From contig NC_081412.1 of the NCBI RefSeq assembly GCF_030272615.1, positions 340,443,370 through 340,507,369 on the forward strand: a stretch of DNA of 64,000 nt, in the 5' to 3' direction. A program made the position numbers and the translations under genes. Positions 11,923 through 21,827 of the stretch are shown here, one piece after another; position 1 is the first letter of the stretch; each line of letters begins with the position of its first letter. The DNA is from Cryptomeria japonica (taxonomy: Eukaryota > Streptophyta > Pinopsida > Cupressales > Cupressaceae). The notes beneath the pieces were generated by a model. It was not told where the DNA came from. It made no database searches and worked only from the letters and a program-made list of their open reading frames with translations.

Positions 11923-13290
11923 AAATTGCTTGTCCTCGAGCAATCTCAATGCTGGATGTTGCAAAATCTCCTCACTTTCCCAAGTAGCATCCTCAACCGG
12001 CAAGTCCTTCCATTGATCAAATATTCCCTGATGACTCGTCTCCTCAACCGCTTCTCCCTAACATCCAATATAGCCTCAGGTACTAAAATCGGCTTACCCT
12101 CATCATCCAAGGGTGGTAAAGTTGTGGAAGGAATCACATGATGTCCTAGCGCCTTCTTGAGGCATGAGACATGAAACACATTATGCACCCTACTGTCTGT
12201 CGGTAGCTCAATCTTGTAAGCCACCTCTCCAACACGCCTAATAAATCTATAGGGACCATAATATCGTGGCTTAAGCTTCTCGGCACCACTCTTCTTGATA
12301 GTGGACTATCTATACGGCTGCAACATCAAATACACCATATCACCTACCTCAAATGAGCGCTCAACTCTCTTCTGGTCTGCATACTGCTTCTGCTAATTAC
12401 GTGCCTTCTGGATATTCTCCCGAAGAGCACTAGGCACTCTACTATCACTCATCAACAATTCAAGAAAGCTAGGCGCCTCATACCCATACAATGCCATGAA
12501 TGGTGTCATCTGAATAGAAAGGTGGTAAGTGGTATTGTAGCAATATTCACAAAGATATATCCACTTAGCCCATCGTTTTTGCTGCCCTACAATATAGTTC
12601 TTGAGATATCCTTCCACCCACTTATTAACTATCTTTGTTTGTCCATTAGTTTGCGGGTGGTAGTTGGTACTTGGAGTGAGATCGGTCCCACAAAGTCTAA
12701 AGAGCTCCTACAAGAAATGGCTCATGAATCGACTATCCCTGGCACTCACAATACTCAGTGGTAAACCATGCAATCTGAATATCCCACGAAAGAAAAGCTC
12801 TGCTACCTCCGTAGCTGAATATGTAGTAGCGATCGGAAAGAAGTGGGAATACTTGGTCAATCGATCAACCACCACATAGATGCAATCTCTACCCTGAGCT
12901 TTTGGTAACCGCATGATGAAGTCCATGGAAATGCACTCCCACTTCCTGTCAGGAATTGGAAGTGGCTGAAGCAAGCCTACAGGGTACATGTGGTCCTACT
13001 TGTTCTGCTAACAGACAGGACACTCTAACATATCGAAGAACATCTGATTTCAACCCCTTCCAAGTGAACCTCTCCCATATTTGTTTGTATGTCTTGAAGT
13101 AGTTGAGATGACCTGCCATAGGAGTATCATGAAAAGTCCTCATCACCATGTCCTTCACATCCGATCCTGGGGTCAAAAATATCCTCCCCTTGTAAATGAT
13201 TAGATCATTCACAACAGAGTATCTATCATCATGTATTGACCCCTCTACTATACTTGAAGCCCAAGAGTCCTTGGCATATTCTGCCACAAT
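11923..13290 (-). pseudogene. A integrase and chromodomain, broken
   Basis: The integrase core is readable at 12989-12708 ([13 protein letters not shown], then SARDSRF) and at 12617-12393 (VEGYL, then MTPFMALYGYEAP). The C-terminal domain and chromodomain lie at 12224-11946, with RVHNVFHVSCLKKAL followed by DDEGKPILVPEAILDVR. Chromodomains steer integration of chromoviruses towards particular chromatin, so this places A in the chromovirus branch. In the core, the position of the second catalytic Asp reads Ala (SARD) and the GQTE Glu position reads Lys (GQTK, about 12630-12640). A one-base shift interrupts the chromodomain near 12030. The product would be inactive even if translated. Confidence 0.8.
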
Positions 13291-14841
13291 CAAATGCCTC
13301 CAATCTTCCGAAACCTTTGCCATGGAGCTCAAATGTGGACGGCGTGATAGTGCATCAGCAACTACATTTTGCGTACCTTTGACAAAAGAAATGTCAAAGT
13401 CATATGATTGCAGCATGCTCACCCATTTCTGCTGCCTATCATTAAGATCCTGTTGTCCAAGGAAATTTATTATGGTTTGTTTTTACAATGAATTTGCTGC
13501 CCACCAAATACTGCCTGAATTTGGCCAATGCATGCATGATGGCCAACATTTCCTTATCCTATATACTGTAGCTCCTCTTAGGGCCTCTCAACTACCTGCT
13601 CTCAAATGCAATCGGATGTTTGTCCTGCATAAGGACAGCTCCAATTCCCTCACCTGAAGCATCACATTGCAACTCGAAGGGTCTAGTGAAATCTGGCAAT
13701 GCAAGCACTGGGCAAGTGGTCATAAGTCGTTTAAACATCTCAAAGCATTCCTGTGCCTCGGGAAACCAAAGGAAAGCTACCTTCTTAGTCAAATATGTGA
13801 GTGGAGTTGCGTGCCGAGAGTAACCACTAACAAACTTGCAATAGAAACCACATAAACCCCAAAACCCTCTAAGCTGCGTAAGATTCACAGGTGTAGGCCA
13901 CTCTACAATTGCCTTAACCTTGTCAGGATCCATACGCACTCCTTAAGCACTGATGATGTGACCTAAATAAAGCAACTTTGTCATTCCCAAGTCACATTTG
14001 GATTCCTTGGCATATAGTGACTCCTTGCCAAGAATACCAAGATTGTATCAAGATGTGCAATGTGCTCCTCCCATGTCTTGCTGTACACCAAAATGTCATC
14101 GAAGAAGACCAACACAAATTTCCGCAATTGTGAATGAAAGACCCTGTTCATCGTGGACTAAAATGTAGCAGGTGCATTGGTTATCCCAAATGGCATAACC
14201 ACGAACTCAAAATGTCTACAATGACAACGGAATGTCGTCTTCTCTATATCCTGCTCCCCGGCTCGGATCTGATGATACCTTGACCTTAAGTCAATTTTGG
14301 AGAAATATTGGGCACCATGTAGCTCATCAATCAATTCATCAATTCTAGGGATTGGATATCTATTTTTGATAGTCTTCTTATTTGGTAACCTATAGTCAAT
14401 GCACATCCACAGCGTACCATCCTTTTTCTTGACCAGGACCACGTATGAAGCAAATGGTGACTTACTAGGTCGGATATGTCCCATAGCTAGCAGCTCCTTA
14501 ATAGTTTTTTCTATTTCATCTTTGAGTCGCTTAGGGTGCCTGTAGGGAGTGACTATCACGGACTTAGCACTTTCCTCCGACTCAATAATGTGATCTATCC
14601 CTCTATCTAGAGGTCTACCAAGTGGAATCTCGTTGAAAACCTTATCATGCTTGATCCTCAATTCTTGTAAGTCAGGCAGATAGATAGGTTTTTGTTGCTC
14701 CTCCTGCGTTGGCTTCAAAACACAACCTGCTGCCCACTCAACCATGTAATGATGCAAGAGACGCTCCATCCTCCTAAGTGATATAGTCCTGCAACTAGTG
14801 TCCCTGAGTGCCTTCAACACGTGTTTTTCCATCCATCTCAA
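13291..14841 (-). pseudogene. A reverse transcriptase and RNase H, broken
   Basis: RT is readable at 14841-14158, with [39 protein letters not shown] and [12 protein letters not shown]. It is followed at once by a TAG stop (14158-14160), then the catalytic region FFDDILVYS in the next block (about 14090-14120). The thumb and RNase H start are at 13939-13592 (LRGFWGLCGFYCKFV, QCDASGEGIGAVL). RNase H continues broken to VADALSRRPH near 13340. The module copies the RNA genome into DNA. Order and motifs are typical of Ty3/gypsy. Several stops and frame changes make it a relic. Confidence 0.85.
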
Positions 14842-16436
14842 ATCTCATTTCCATCTCATGAAGGTTGAGGGTAAATATTCCTATGTCATGTAGCCATGTC
14901 ATTCCCAAAACCATATCTGTGTCTCCCATGTTCACCACATAAAAATTAGCCTTGAATTCAAAATTATTCAAGCGCATGGGAAGGTTGGAAATCATCTTGT
15001 CACACTTGAGAGTGTAACCATCAGCAACCTTCACTCGAATTCCCTCAAAATCCTCGGTGCGTATGCCACGTCTCTCAACAAGTCTAGCATCAATAAAATT
15101 ATGTGTTGCACCTGTATCAAGTAGAGTGATGATTTTTGACCAGCAAGGACTCCTCTCATCCTAAAAGAACCCTCATGTTGAATGCTAGTGAGATGAGTCT
15201 CCTTATGTTTTACTTCAGTCTCAACTTCCCCTTCTTGTTCTGACTTTTCTGATTCTGAATCTTCATTATCTGATTGCTGGTCAGAATTTGAGCCTTCATA
15301 AAAAGCCCACATAGCTCTGTTTGCTTTCCCTTTAGGCCTTAAAGGACAGTCATGATTAGCATCATAAGGCCCCTTACAATAAAAGCACAATTTCTTCTTT
15401 CTCAAGTCATTGAGTGTCTCACAGTCTAGTGGAAAAGTTAACTTACCCTTTGCCTTATCTGCCTTCTTCGGAGATTTCTTGTTGTCACGGTAGGAAGATG
15501 ATCCTTTGGATGTAAACTTGCTGGTAGGTGCTGCAAATTCCATGCCACGTGCTTTCTTCATAGCTTCCTGTAAAGATGGAGGATCAAAGGCTTTCAACCA
15601 GCCCTTCAGTGGTTCCATTAGCCCTTCAATAAATAAAACTACCAATCTCCTTTCCCTGATATTAGGAACCATGACTGATAATTGTTGAAAATCAGCAACA
15701 TATGCTTCAAGGGAACCATGTTGCTTTAGTTGTGCTAGCTCACGAAAGCTTACCTTGGGGTCTTTAACATCAAATCTTTCAATCAGCTTTTCAGTGAACT
15801 CATCATAAGTGGTAATTAGGTTGTGACCAAGAGTGATCAACCCGTGGTACCACCACTCATGAGCAACCCCCTCCAAATGTAATGTGGCAAATCTTATAGC
15901 ATCCTCTTCAGGGATAGGTCTTAATGATAATTATCAAGCTTTTGTACCCAAGACCTAGCTGTACATTTGTTACTTCCATCAAAATAGGGCATAGTGATCT
16001 TACCAAGTGTTTGCTGATAATCATTTCTTGGTGGGACGTAATGGTCATTTCTTCCTCCTCTTCTATTCCTTTGATTCATGTATTGATCAAAGGTCCATTG
16101 GTCCTTCAAATCTGTAGGTAAAGCGTTGTATTCTAAGTAAGCTTGCCTTGCTTCATCACCAAAAGAAGTAGCTGCAGCAACTTGTGGTGTTTCTTCCCTC
16201 AGTGTAAAGGTGGGAAAAAGTGGTCTAGAGGCTGACCCTCTATTAGCAACTCTGTGGACAGACCTTTCCCCTTCAACACTCCTGATATTTTCATTATTTC
16301 CACTATGTTCAGCTTCATGACGTTAATGGAGATTATTATTAGACTGTTGTTCCATTTTTCCCAACAAACGTGACATCATATCAAGAATGGTGTCAAATTT
16401 CCTCTCAATCTGTGCATCCTTGTCTTCTTCCGCCAT
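14842..16436 (-). pseudogene. A gag and aspartic protease, broken
   Basis: An ATG at 16436 opens gag, with an early in-frame stop near 16322. The capsid part reads GVAHEWWYHGL and YDEFTEKLIERFDVKDP (15876-15700). The zinc knuckle CFYCKGPYDANHDC near 15385 has the CX2C-X7-HXC spacing seen in plant chromoviruses. It is followed by an acidic tail. The protease active site (DTGATHNFI, about 15090-15120) lies in another frame than the gag end, so a frameshift separates them. The protease C-terminal half is at 15034-14842 (MGDTDMVLGMTWL). These proteins build and mature the particle. Confidence 0.8.
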
Positions 16437-16604
16437 AGTCTGAACTATTTTACTGGTGTCTCTTTCCCTTAGTGCTGCTAAAAATGTATCCACTTCAGGT
16501 ACCTGTGGAATTTGATACTATTGTCTCCTTTGTTCCCTGGTATAATACCTAATTTCTCTTGCACTCATCCAACATAAATTTGATCACAGGATGGCAAGAT
16601 GAAA
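16437..16604. other. Short leader of A between primer site and gag
   Basis: No feature beyond a noncoding leader is seen. Confidence 0.4.
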
Positions 16605-16616
16605 GCTCTGATACCA
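16605..16616 (-). other. Primer-binding site of A (initiator Met tRNA)
   Basis: The minus strand reads TGGTATCAGAGC one base inside the LTR edge. This is the standard plant retrotransposon site complementary to the 3' end of tRNA-iMet. Confidence 0.9.
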
Positions 16617-16701
16617 CTGTAATATCCCTGGCTGATTATGATGAGAAAATCTAATTTCTAGGCCTAGGAATATTTCATCAAACACTTTGATGCTTGACTG
16701 T

Positions 16702-16961
16702 TGTTTGCCCTCTCGGGTGAATAACTTAAGACATAAAGGACATAACGCAGAATAATGCCGTAAATATCAGACAAAGTGTATCAGATGTTCTATTCCTCAA
16801 TAAGTGTCTGTTACAAGTTACATTCCGAAGTATAAAAGGGTACCGAGGGGGTGCGAGCGCCAACCGTTGCACCGCAACTTTCACCCCTCGGTTGCCAACT
16901 AACCAAAACAATTACACATAATTAACTAATGTTATTCCCGTGTACAATAATGCCGCCAACA
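16702..16961 (-). repeat. C left LTR (3' LTR)
   Basis: 260 bp, TG...CA. Contains TATAAAAGGG near 16831 on the plus strand. Matches 42835-43094 except for C/T differences near 16745 and 16865. Confidence 0.93.
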
Positions 16962-16982
16962 TCATTCCCCCCAAAAAGAAAA
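16962..16982 (-). other. Putative polypurine tract of C
   Basis: The minus strand shows TTTTTGGGGGGAATGAT directly before the LTR edge TGTTGG. The G run is the likely plus-strand primer. Confidence 0.6.
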
Positions 16983-17043
16983 GTCGTCTCCAGGCGACTT
17001 ACAAAAATGGAGATAATGCAACCTAGACAAGATATCTGAAAGA

Positions 17044-19524
17044 CTAGGGAGGGGGCTGAGAAAGCGTCCCTGAAGTAGAAGTGTGAGATGGCGGTGTCTG
17101 GGTCGCCAAGCGGGCACGAAGCTCATACACCTGCTGAGTGCGTGCAGCTACATCCCGTTCCGCTACGAGGACCTTCTCTAGAGCTGTCTTCACCATGTGT
17201 GCTGCCTCCAGTAACTCCTCTTTTGTATCCACTGCCTCCGTCGCGGAGGCCAACCATGTTTGCTCGGCTGCCAGGCAGGTCTCTACCTCGACCTTCGCTG
17301 TCCGGGTCTCAGCCGTCTCTGTGCGGGCCACCTCCAGCTGTGCCAACAACTGCGCCCTCTCGGCTGCCCATGAGGCCTGCTGACTGGCCACCTCTCTCTC
17401 CAACACTACGCGGGCAGCCTCCCTGGCTGCAGACTCCTGCTATATACGCCTCAATGTATAATAGGCATCCCGATAGACCTGCTTGATCTCGCGGACCACT
17501 GCCGTCACCCGACTCTCCACAACGGGCTAACGCAACCTCCAAGCCTGGAGCATCTCCTCTGTCTTCGCGGTCGGCCACCCCTGAGACTCAAAACAGGTAG
17601 CAAAGGCTGTCGGGCAGCCCACCCGCATAAACTGTAGGACCTTCTCTAGCTCCACCACCACCTGCTGCAATGCTTGCGTCTGGGCAGCAGCCACCACCCG
17701 CCTACCCCTCGTTACCATATCAGCCATGTCAGCGAGATAAGTCTCAACATCCTCCCCCGTCTGTGCCGAAGACTAGGAAATCCCTGGTGGAACGGTCACT
17801 ACTGTATCCTGTTGTGAAGGTACCGCCTCCGCCACCGAAGGTGCACCATCTCCTGGTGCTTGCCCAGAGGCGACCTCGCCTGCCTCGTGCCCAACTGTGA
17901 GTCCATGTGCCTCCCCTGACGAGTCATCCAAGTGGACTACCTCCGCTCCAGTCTCTCGACACGGTGAGAATACAACAGCTCCCTCCGACTGTGCCAGTGT
18001 CATCTGAAATTGCTGTGTGAGCCAGCTCTGCATAGCCTCGAGGTCAGCACGCATCTCTGTGACCGGTGGATGGGTCGCTGTCGTCGGCTCCTCCAACAAC
18101 GAAGCCAAAACAGTCATCACAGCGTCACTACCCACGACGTCCAACCGTACGTGAGGCTCGGTATCCTCTACCTCCGTCGGCCCCTGCTCCTCAACGCCCA
18201 CTACCTGATGCGGTGACTCCTTCGTCCCTGACTCTGCCATGTCCTCGGTAAGTGCCGCTGTGGTTGGGCCCGACGATGCTCCCTGTTGCTCGTGCTGGAG
18301 GGGACCAAGTGTAGCAGGCGTATGGCTCTGCTCGAAGGCCGGAATACAAGTGTCGCCTACTCCAGATGCTGGCACAGTCGTGCCCATCGGTAACAGAGGT
18401 GGGGCAAACCGGACTCGTACAGGCTCCTCCGTTGCCTGGCTGCTATCGTCCTCCTCATCTTCCTCCTCGGAATCCTCCGTGGTGCTGGACTCCCTCCCGC
18501 TGTCAGGCTCCCCTGAGGCCGAGGCCCTATCCATCACCCGTTTCCACTTCGCGAAAGAGTGCCCAATGTCCAAGTGCCTCCAATACATTATTGGAGGCTC
18601 TCCCGCTGTCAACGGTCCCTGTGGCCGTACCTCCAACTCGTCCTCCGGCACTACTTCCCACGTGGCCTCCAGGAATAACCCTATAGCGTAATGAGGCATA
18701 TAGAATGTGCAATGCTGGAGCGTCAGAAACTCATACATACGCTCTGCCAGTAGCGCTGCCCAGTCATACATGATGCCATTCATCAGTCCATTCATCAGCA
18801 TAATCTGAGGGAGGGCAATGTCTGACGCCCTACCCGACCCTGTCAATCTGCTCTTGATGACATCCATGATGCACCTCCAATGGCCCTCCGCAACAAAAGT
18901 CTTACGGATTCCGCGACTCTTCGTGGCTCTAGCCACGCTGTCCAACTCCGCTGTGGTCAAATTCCGGGAGACTAATTTAATCCACCACTCCTTCTCCTCC
19001 TGTGTCATCTTCTTGGCCTTCAAGTCTATTTTCTTACCCTGGCTGCCCGGAATGCCGAATACCCTCGTGAAATCCCTTGCTTTGAAGGATATGGTGACAT
19101 CCCTCCGGAGGTATTCAAACGTGCTGGTGCATGTATGCCTGTCGAAGGTGTCCACCATGAAGCGTAGGGCACCCTCGTACTCCCGGATAGGGAACACAGG
19201 CATCCGAATAGCCCACTCTACCTGTGCCTTCCGGAGGTTTTGCTTTACCAGGTCATTATCGGGGGTGTCCTGCCACCATTTTCGGCATTCTAATCCATTC
19301 AGGCCCTCGAAAGTAATATTTTGTGGCGTCACTGTGTTTTTCGCACTTGCGGCAACCTGTGGTGTTTTCTGTTTTTGTTTTTGCCGAGCGCTGACATCCA
19401 TGGTGCCGCCTGCAACACGCACTCCTGAAGCTAAAATCCTGATATTGCTACCTCTATCCTTCTGGCTGCTACTGGAAGAAGCATGCAGCTGTTTCTTCCA
19501 ACTCCTCTTCCCGGCTGAATCCAT
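17044..19524 (-). pseudogene. C extra gene: unknown N-terminal domain, acidic linker, coiled coil; three TAG stops
   Basis: An ATG at 19524 opens a frame with no shift down to 17044 (about 827 codons). It is cut only by TAG at 17773-17775, 17527-17529 and 17440-17442. It lies in the same direction as gag-pol, between the integrase end and the 3' LTR. Residues about 60-300 form a folded-looking helical domain (EYEGALRFMVDTFDRHT, RRDVTISFKARDFTRVFGIPG). It resembles plant proteins labelled as putative transposon proteins, but I cannot name a function. Residues about 320-580 are Glu, Ser and Pro-rich. The last 120 are a coiled coil (VASQQASWAAERAQLLAQLE). Three amber stops and no frameshift suggest point mutation of CAG codons. 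Confidence 0.7.
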
Positions 19525-19959
19525 CGATCTCCCCGTAATTGATTTGTTTAGAAAAAATCCACCCTTCGTAACGGCCCTCTCTTTTTGGCTGCCGCCGTGC
19601 AGCTGCTTGGTTTACCTGTGGCTCTTATTCTTCACTCGGCTGCTCCGCGTAACCCTTATTTGGTCCGCCTATGGTGTGGCTGCGTGGGATTGCTGTGCAT
19701 AAACCCTTGCTATGCGCCTCGTGGCGTGGTGGTCTGGCTGTGCGGTGTTCGCTATGTTCTTCCTTCAGCAGTGTGCGGCATGGTGTCTCCTTCGTGCGGC
19801 GTGGCGTCTTTTCCTTGCGGCGTGGCGTGGTGTGCCTTCGGCGATGTGCGTCCTCTTCCTTTCCTTGGCGTCGCGTGGTGTTTTGTTCATCGGCTGCTTT
19901 GTCGTGCGGCGTTTTATATTTCCGCGGCCTGCTTGGTAGCCGCCTTCGGTAGCTCCCAC
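19525..19959. other. Spacer downstream of C integrase, no gene
   Basis: Many overlapping open frames on both strands reflect GC-rich low-complexity sequence (words such as GTGCGGCGTGGCGT). None is supported as coding. Confidence 0.4.
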
Positions 19960-20110
19960 CGCACGGTGTGACCACCGCACGATGGTTCCACCGTCGATGG
20001 TTCCACCGCACGATGGTTCCACCGTCGGTGATCCCACCGTCGGTGGTCCCACCGTCAATGGTTCCACCGTACGGTGATGCCGCCTTCAGTGGTCCCACCG
20101 TACGGTGGCC
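19960..20110. repeat. CCACCG minisatellite in C
   Basis: About ten copies of a roughly 15-base unit of the type GATGGTTCCACCGTC occur, with local palindromes such as CCACCGTACGGTGG near 20096. It sits between the integrase gene and the extra gene of C. A pyrimidine-rich run and AT-rich stretch (20110-20246) follow. Confidence 0.8.
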
Positions 20111-20246
20111 ACTTTTTCCCTCTTTCTTTCTTTCTTTTTTTTTTTTTTTCCAATTTTCTATGTTTCTTATTATTATATATATATATATTTTTCAAATTTT
20201 CTTTTAAATATATTTTTTTCAAATTATTTATTTTATTTTTTTTTCC

Positions 20247-20715
20247 CTAGCGGGCTGACTGACTGGGAGGTCCTGGTTCCCTCCGTTCGTGATAGATCTT
20301 TAGTTTCGACCCGTTGACTGCGTCTGGTATCTCCTTCCCGTCCAGCGTCCACAACTTTATCGCCCCGTTTGTATTGACCTCACGTATCCGGAAGGGCCCT
20401 AACCATCGGACTTTGAATTTTCCAGGCTTAATTTCGTTCTTCCCGTTGAATTTTAGCACCAGCTGTCCGGGAGTAAAATTCATTCGCTGGAGATGCTTGT
20501 CGTGCCACACCTTCCCTCTTTGCTGGGCTGTTTCTGTCGCCCACTGAGCCATCACCCTTCGCTCGTCCAATTTGTTCAACGCGTACAGCCTCTCCCTCAG
20601 GCTTTCCATGTCGCCAAGGCGATTATCGATGGCAATCCGCAGACTCGGTACCATGAATTCAACTGGCACCACGGCTTCTTGTCCATACATTAGCTGGAAA
20701 GGAGTCTGTCCAGTA
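20247..20715 (-). pseudogene. C integrase, C-terminal piece
   Basis: After D's insertion site the frame continues with GQTPFQLMYGQEAVVPVEF (about 20705-20650), then WHDKHLQRMNFTPGQLVLKF and KFKVRWLGPFRIREV, the usual C-terminal integrase fold. It stops near 20247. The N-terminal piece is at 37177-37608, so the gene was split by D. There is no chromodomain after it. Confidence 0.85.
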
Positions 20716-20720
20716 GTTAC
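20716..20720. repeat. Left target-site duplication of D (GTTAC)
   Basis: GTTAC directly precedes D and recurs at 37172-37176. Removing D and one copy rejoins C's integrase reading frame. Confidence 0.92.
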
Positions 20721-21488
20721 TATATATGGTGAAAATGGATAACAATAATAACAACATTGAAAGGCTAAACGAATTCAACCACAAAACCCTAGCCTAACAA
20801 TCAACAAAGATCCACCATAACATATGAAGATTACCTAAGACAATGCAAATCACATGAAATCACAAAGATTATACCATCACATGTCCAATAGGGTTTTGAT
20901 CTCCATTCTTCCTATCTCCATTGATCTTGCTTGATATATTTGCTCTCAGATTTTATGTGCACAAGAGCTCAACAAAGAACGGAATGTGGTTGCAAGTAGG
21001 ATCGTAGTGTAGTCAAGTCCTTCAAATTGTCGATTAGGGTTTGATAATGAAGAAGGCATCTCCTTAAATAAAAGACACAATATGAAATGGAGGGATAAGA
21101 TTGAGAGGTGTAAAAAGGAGGTCGACTATGATTAGAGGGTAGGTGGAAGAAATAATAAAATAATGAAAGGGGTAGGTAGTGTATGAATTAAGAGATGAAT
21201 GACATCTGTCATGTGTAGAAAAGGCTAATGAATTAATTAAATAAATAAAGATTTATTTAATTAATAGAAGAAGTAGGATAATTAAATAAATAAGAATATT
21301 TATTTAATTCAGGAAAATAATAATTTAAATAAATAAATGTATTTATTTAAATGAGAAATAAGGCTAGAAGAGGATAATGAATTAATTAAATAAATAAAGA
21401 TTTATTTAATTAATAGAAGAATTAGGCTTAGATAATTAAATAAATTAAATATTTATTTAATTAGACATGACAATTTTGGGTGTCTACA
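20721..21488 (-). repeat. D left LTR (3' LTR)
   Basis: 768 bp. The left edge is TATATATGGTG (TG changed to TA) and the right edge GGGTGTCTACA. Its right half has several alternating TTAATTAAATAAATA and TTTATTTAATTAA blocks that form inverted repeats. Confidence 0.95.
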
Positions 21489-21502
21489 TTTTGCCCCTCT
21501 TT
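21489..21502 (-). other. Polypurine tract of D
   Basis: The minus strand reads AAAGAGGGGCAAAA immediately before the LTR edge TGTAGACACCC. Confidence 0.8.
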
Positions 21503-21827
21503 GAGACAATGCGGCTTGTCGCGTTGTTTCAAAGAAGATAATATGAACTGATACAGAGTTGCCCCAAGATGGGAATGATATGCCCCCTTGAGAGATTGGA
21601 TGAAAATGTCTGAAAAGATTGCAGACAATCTCTCGATAAGAAAGACGGAATAGAATGGACTGACCGGATAAAGTGACAAAGTCACGGGATAATGAAAACT
21701 GACTCGGGAAACGAGGGCTAGGGCAGTCTATAAGATAGACCACGAGGGAAAATACATCCTCATTGTCATCTACACATTCACAAGAGCATATTGCAGAGCG
21801 AAAATAGAGCAGGAGCAGTCAGCAGCG
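21503..21827. other. Putative 5' region of the antisense PMD gene
   Basis: About 325 bases lie between the purine tract and the ATG at 21828. A promoter here or in the adjoining LTR would have to act on the plus strand, outward from D's 3' LTR. No clear TATA box was fixed. Confidence 0.35.

Noticed and set aside
18818-19702. 294-codon plus-strand frame
   Set aside because: Antisense shadow of C's extra gene at 17044-19524.
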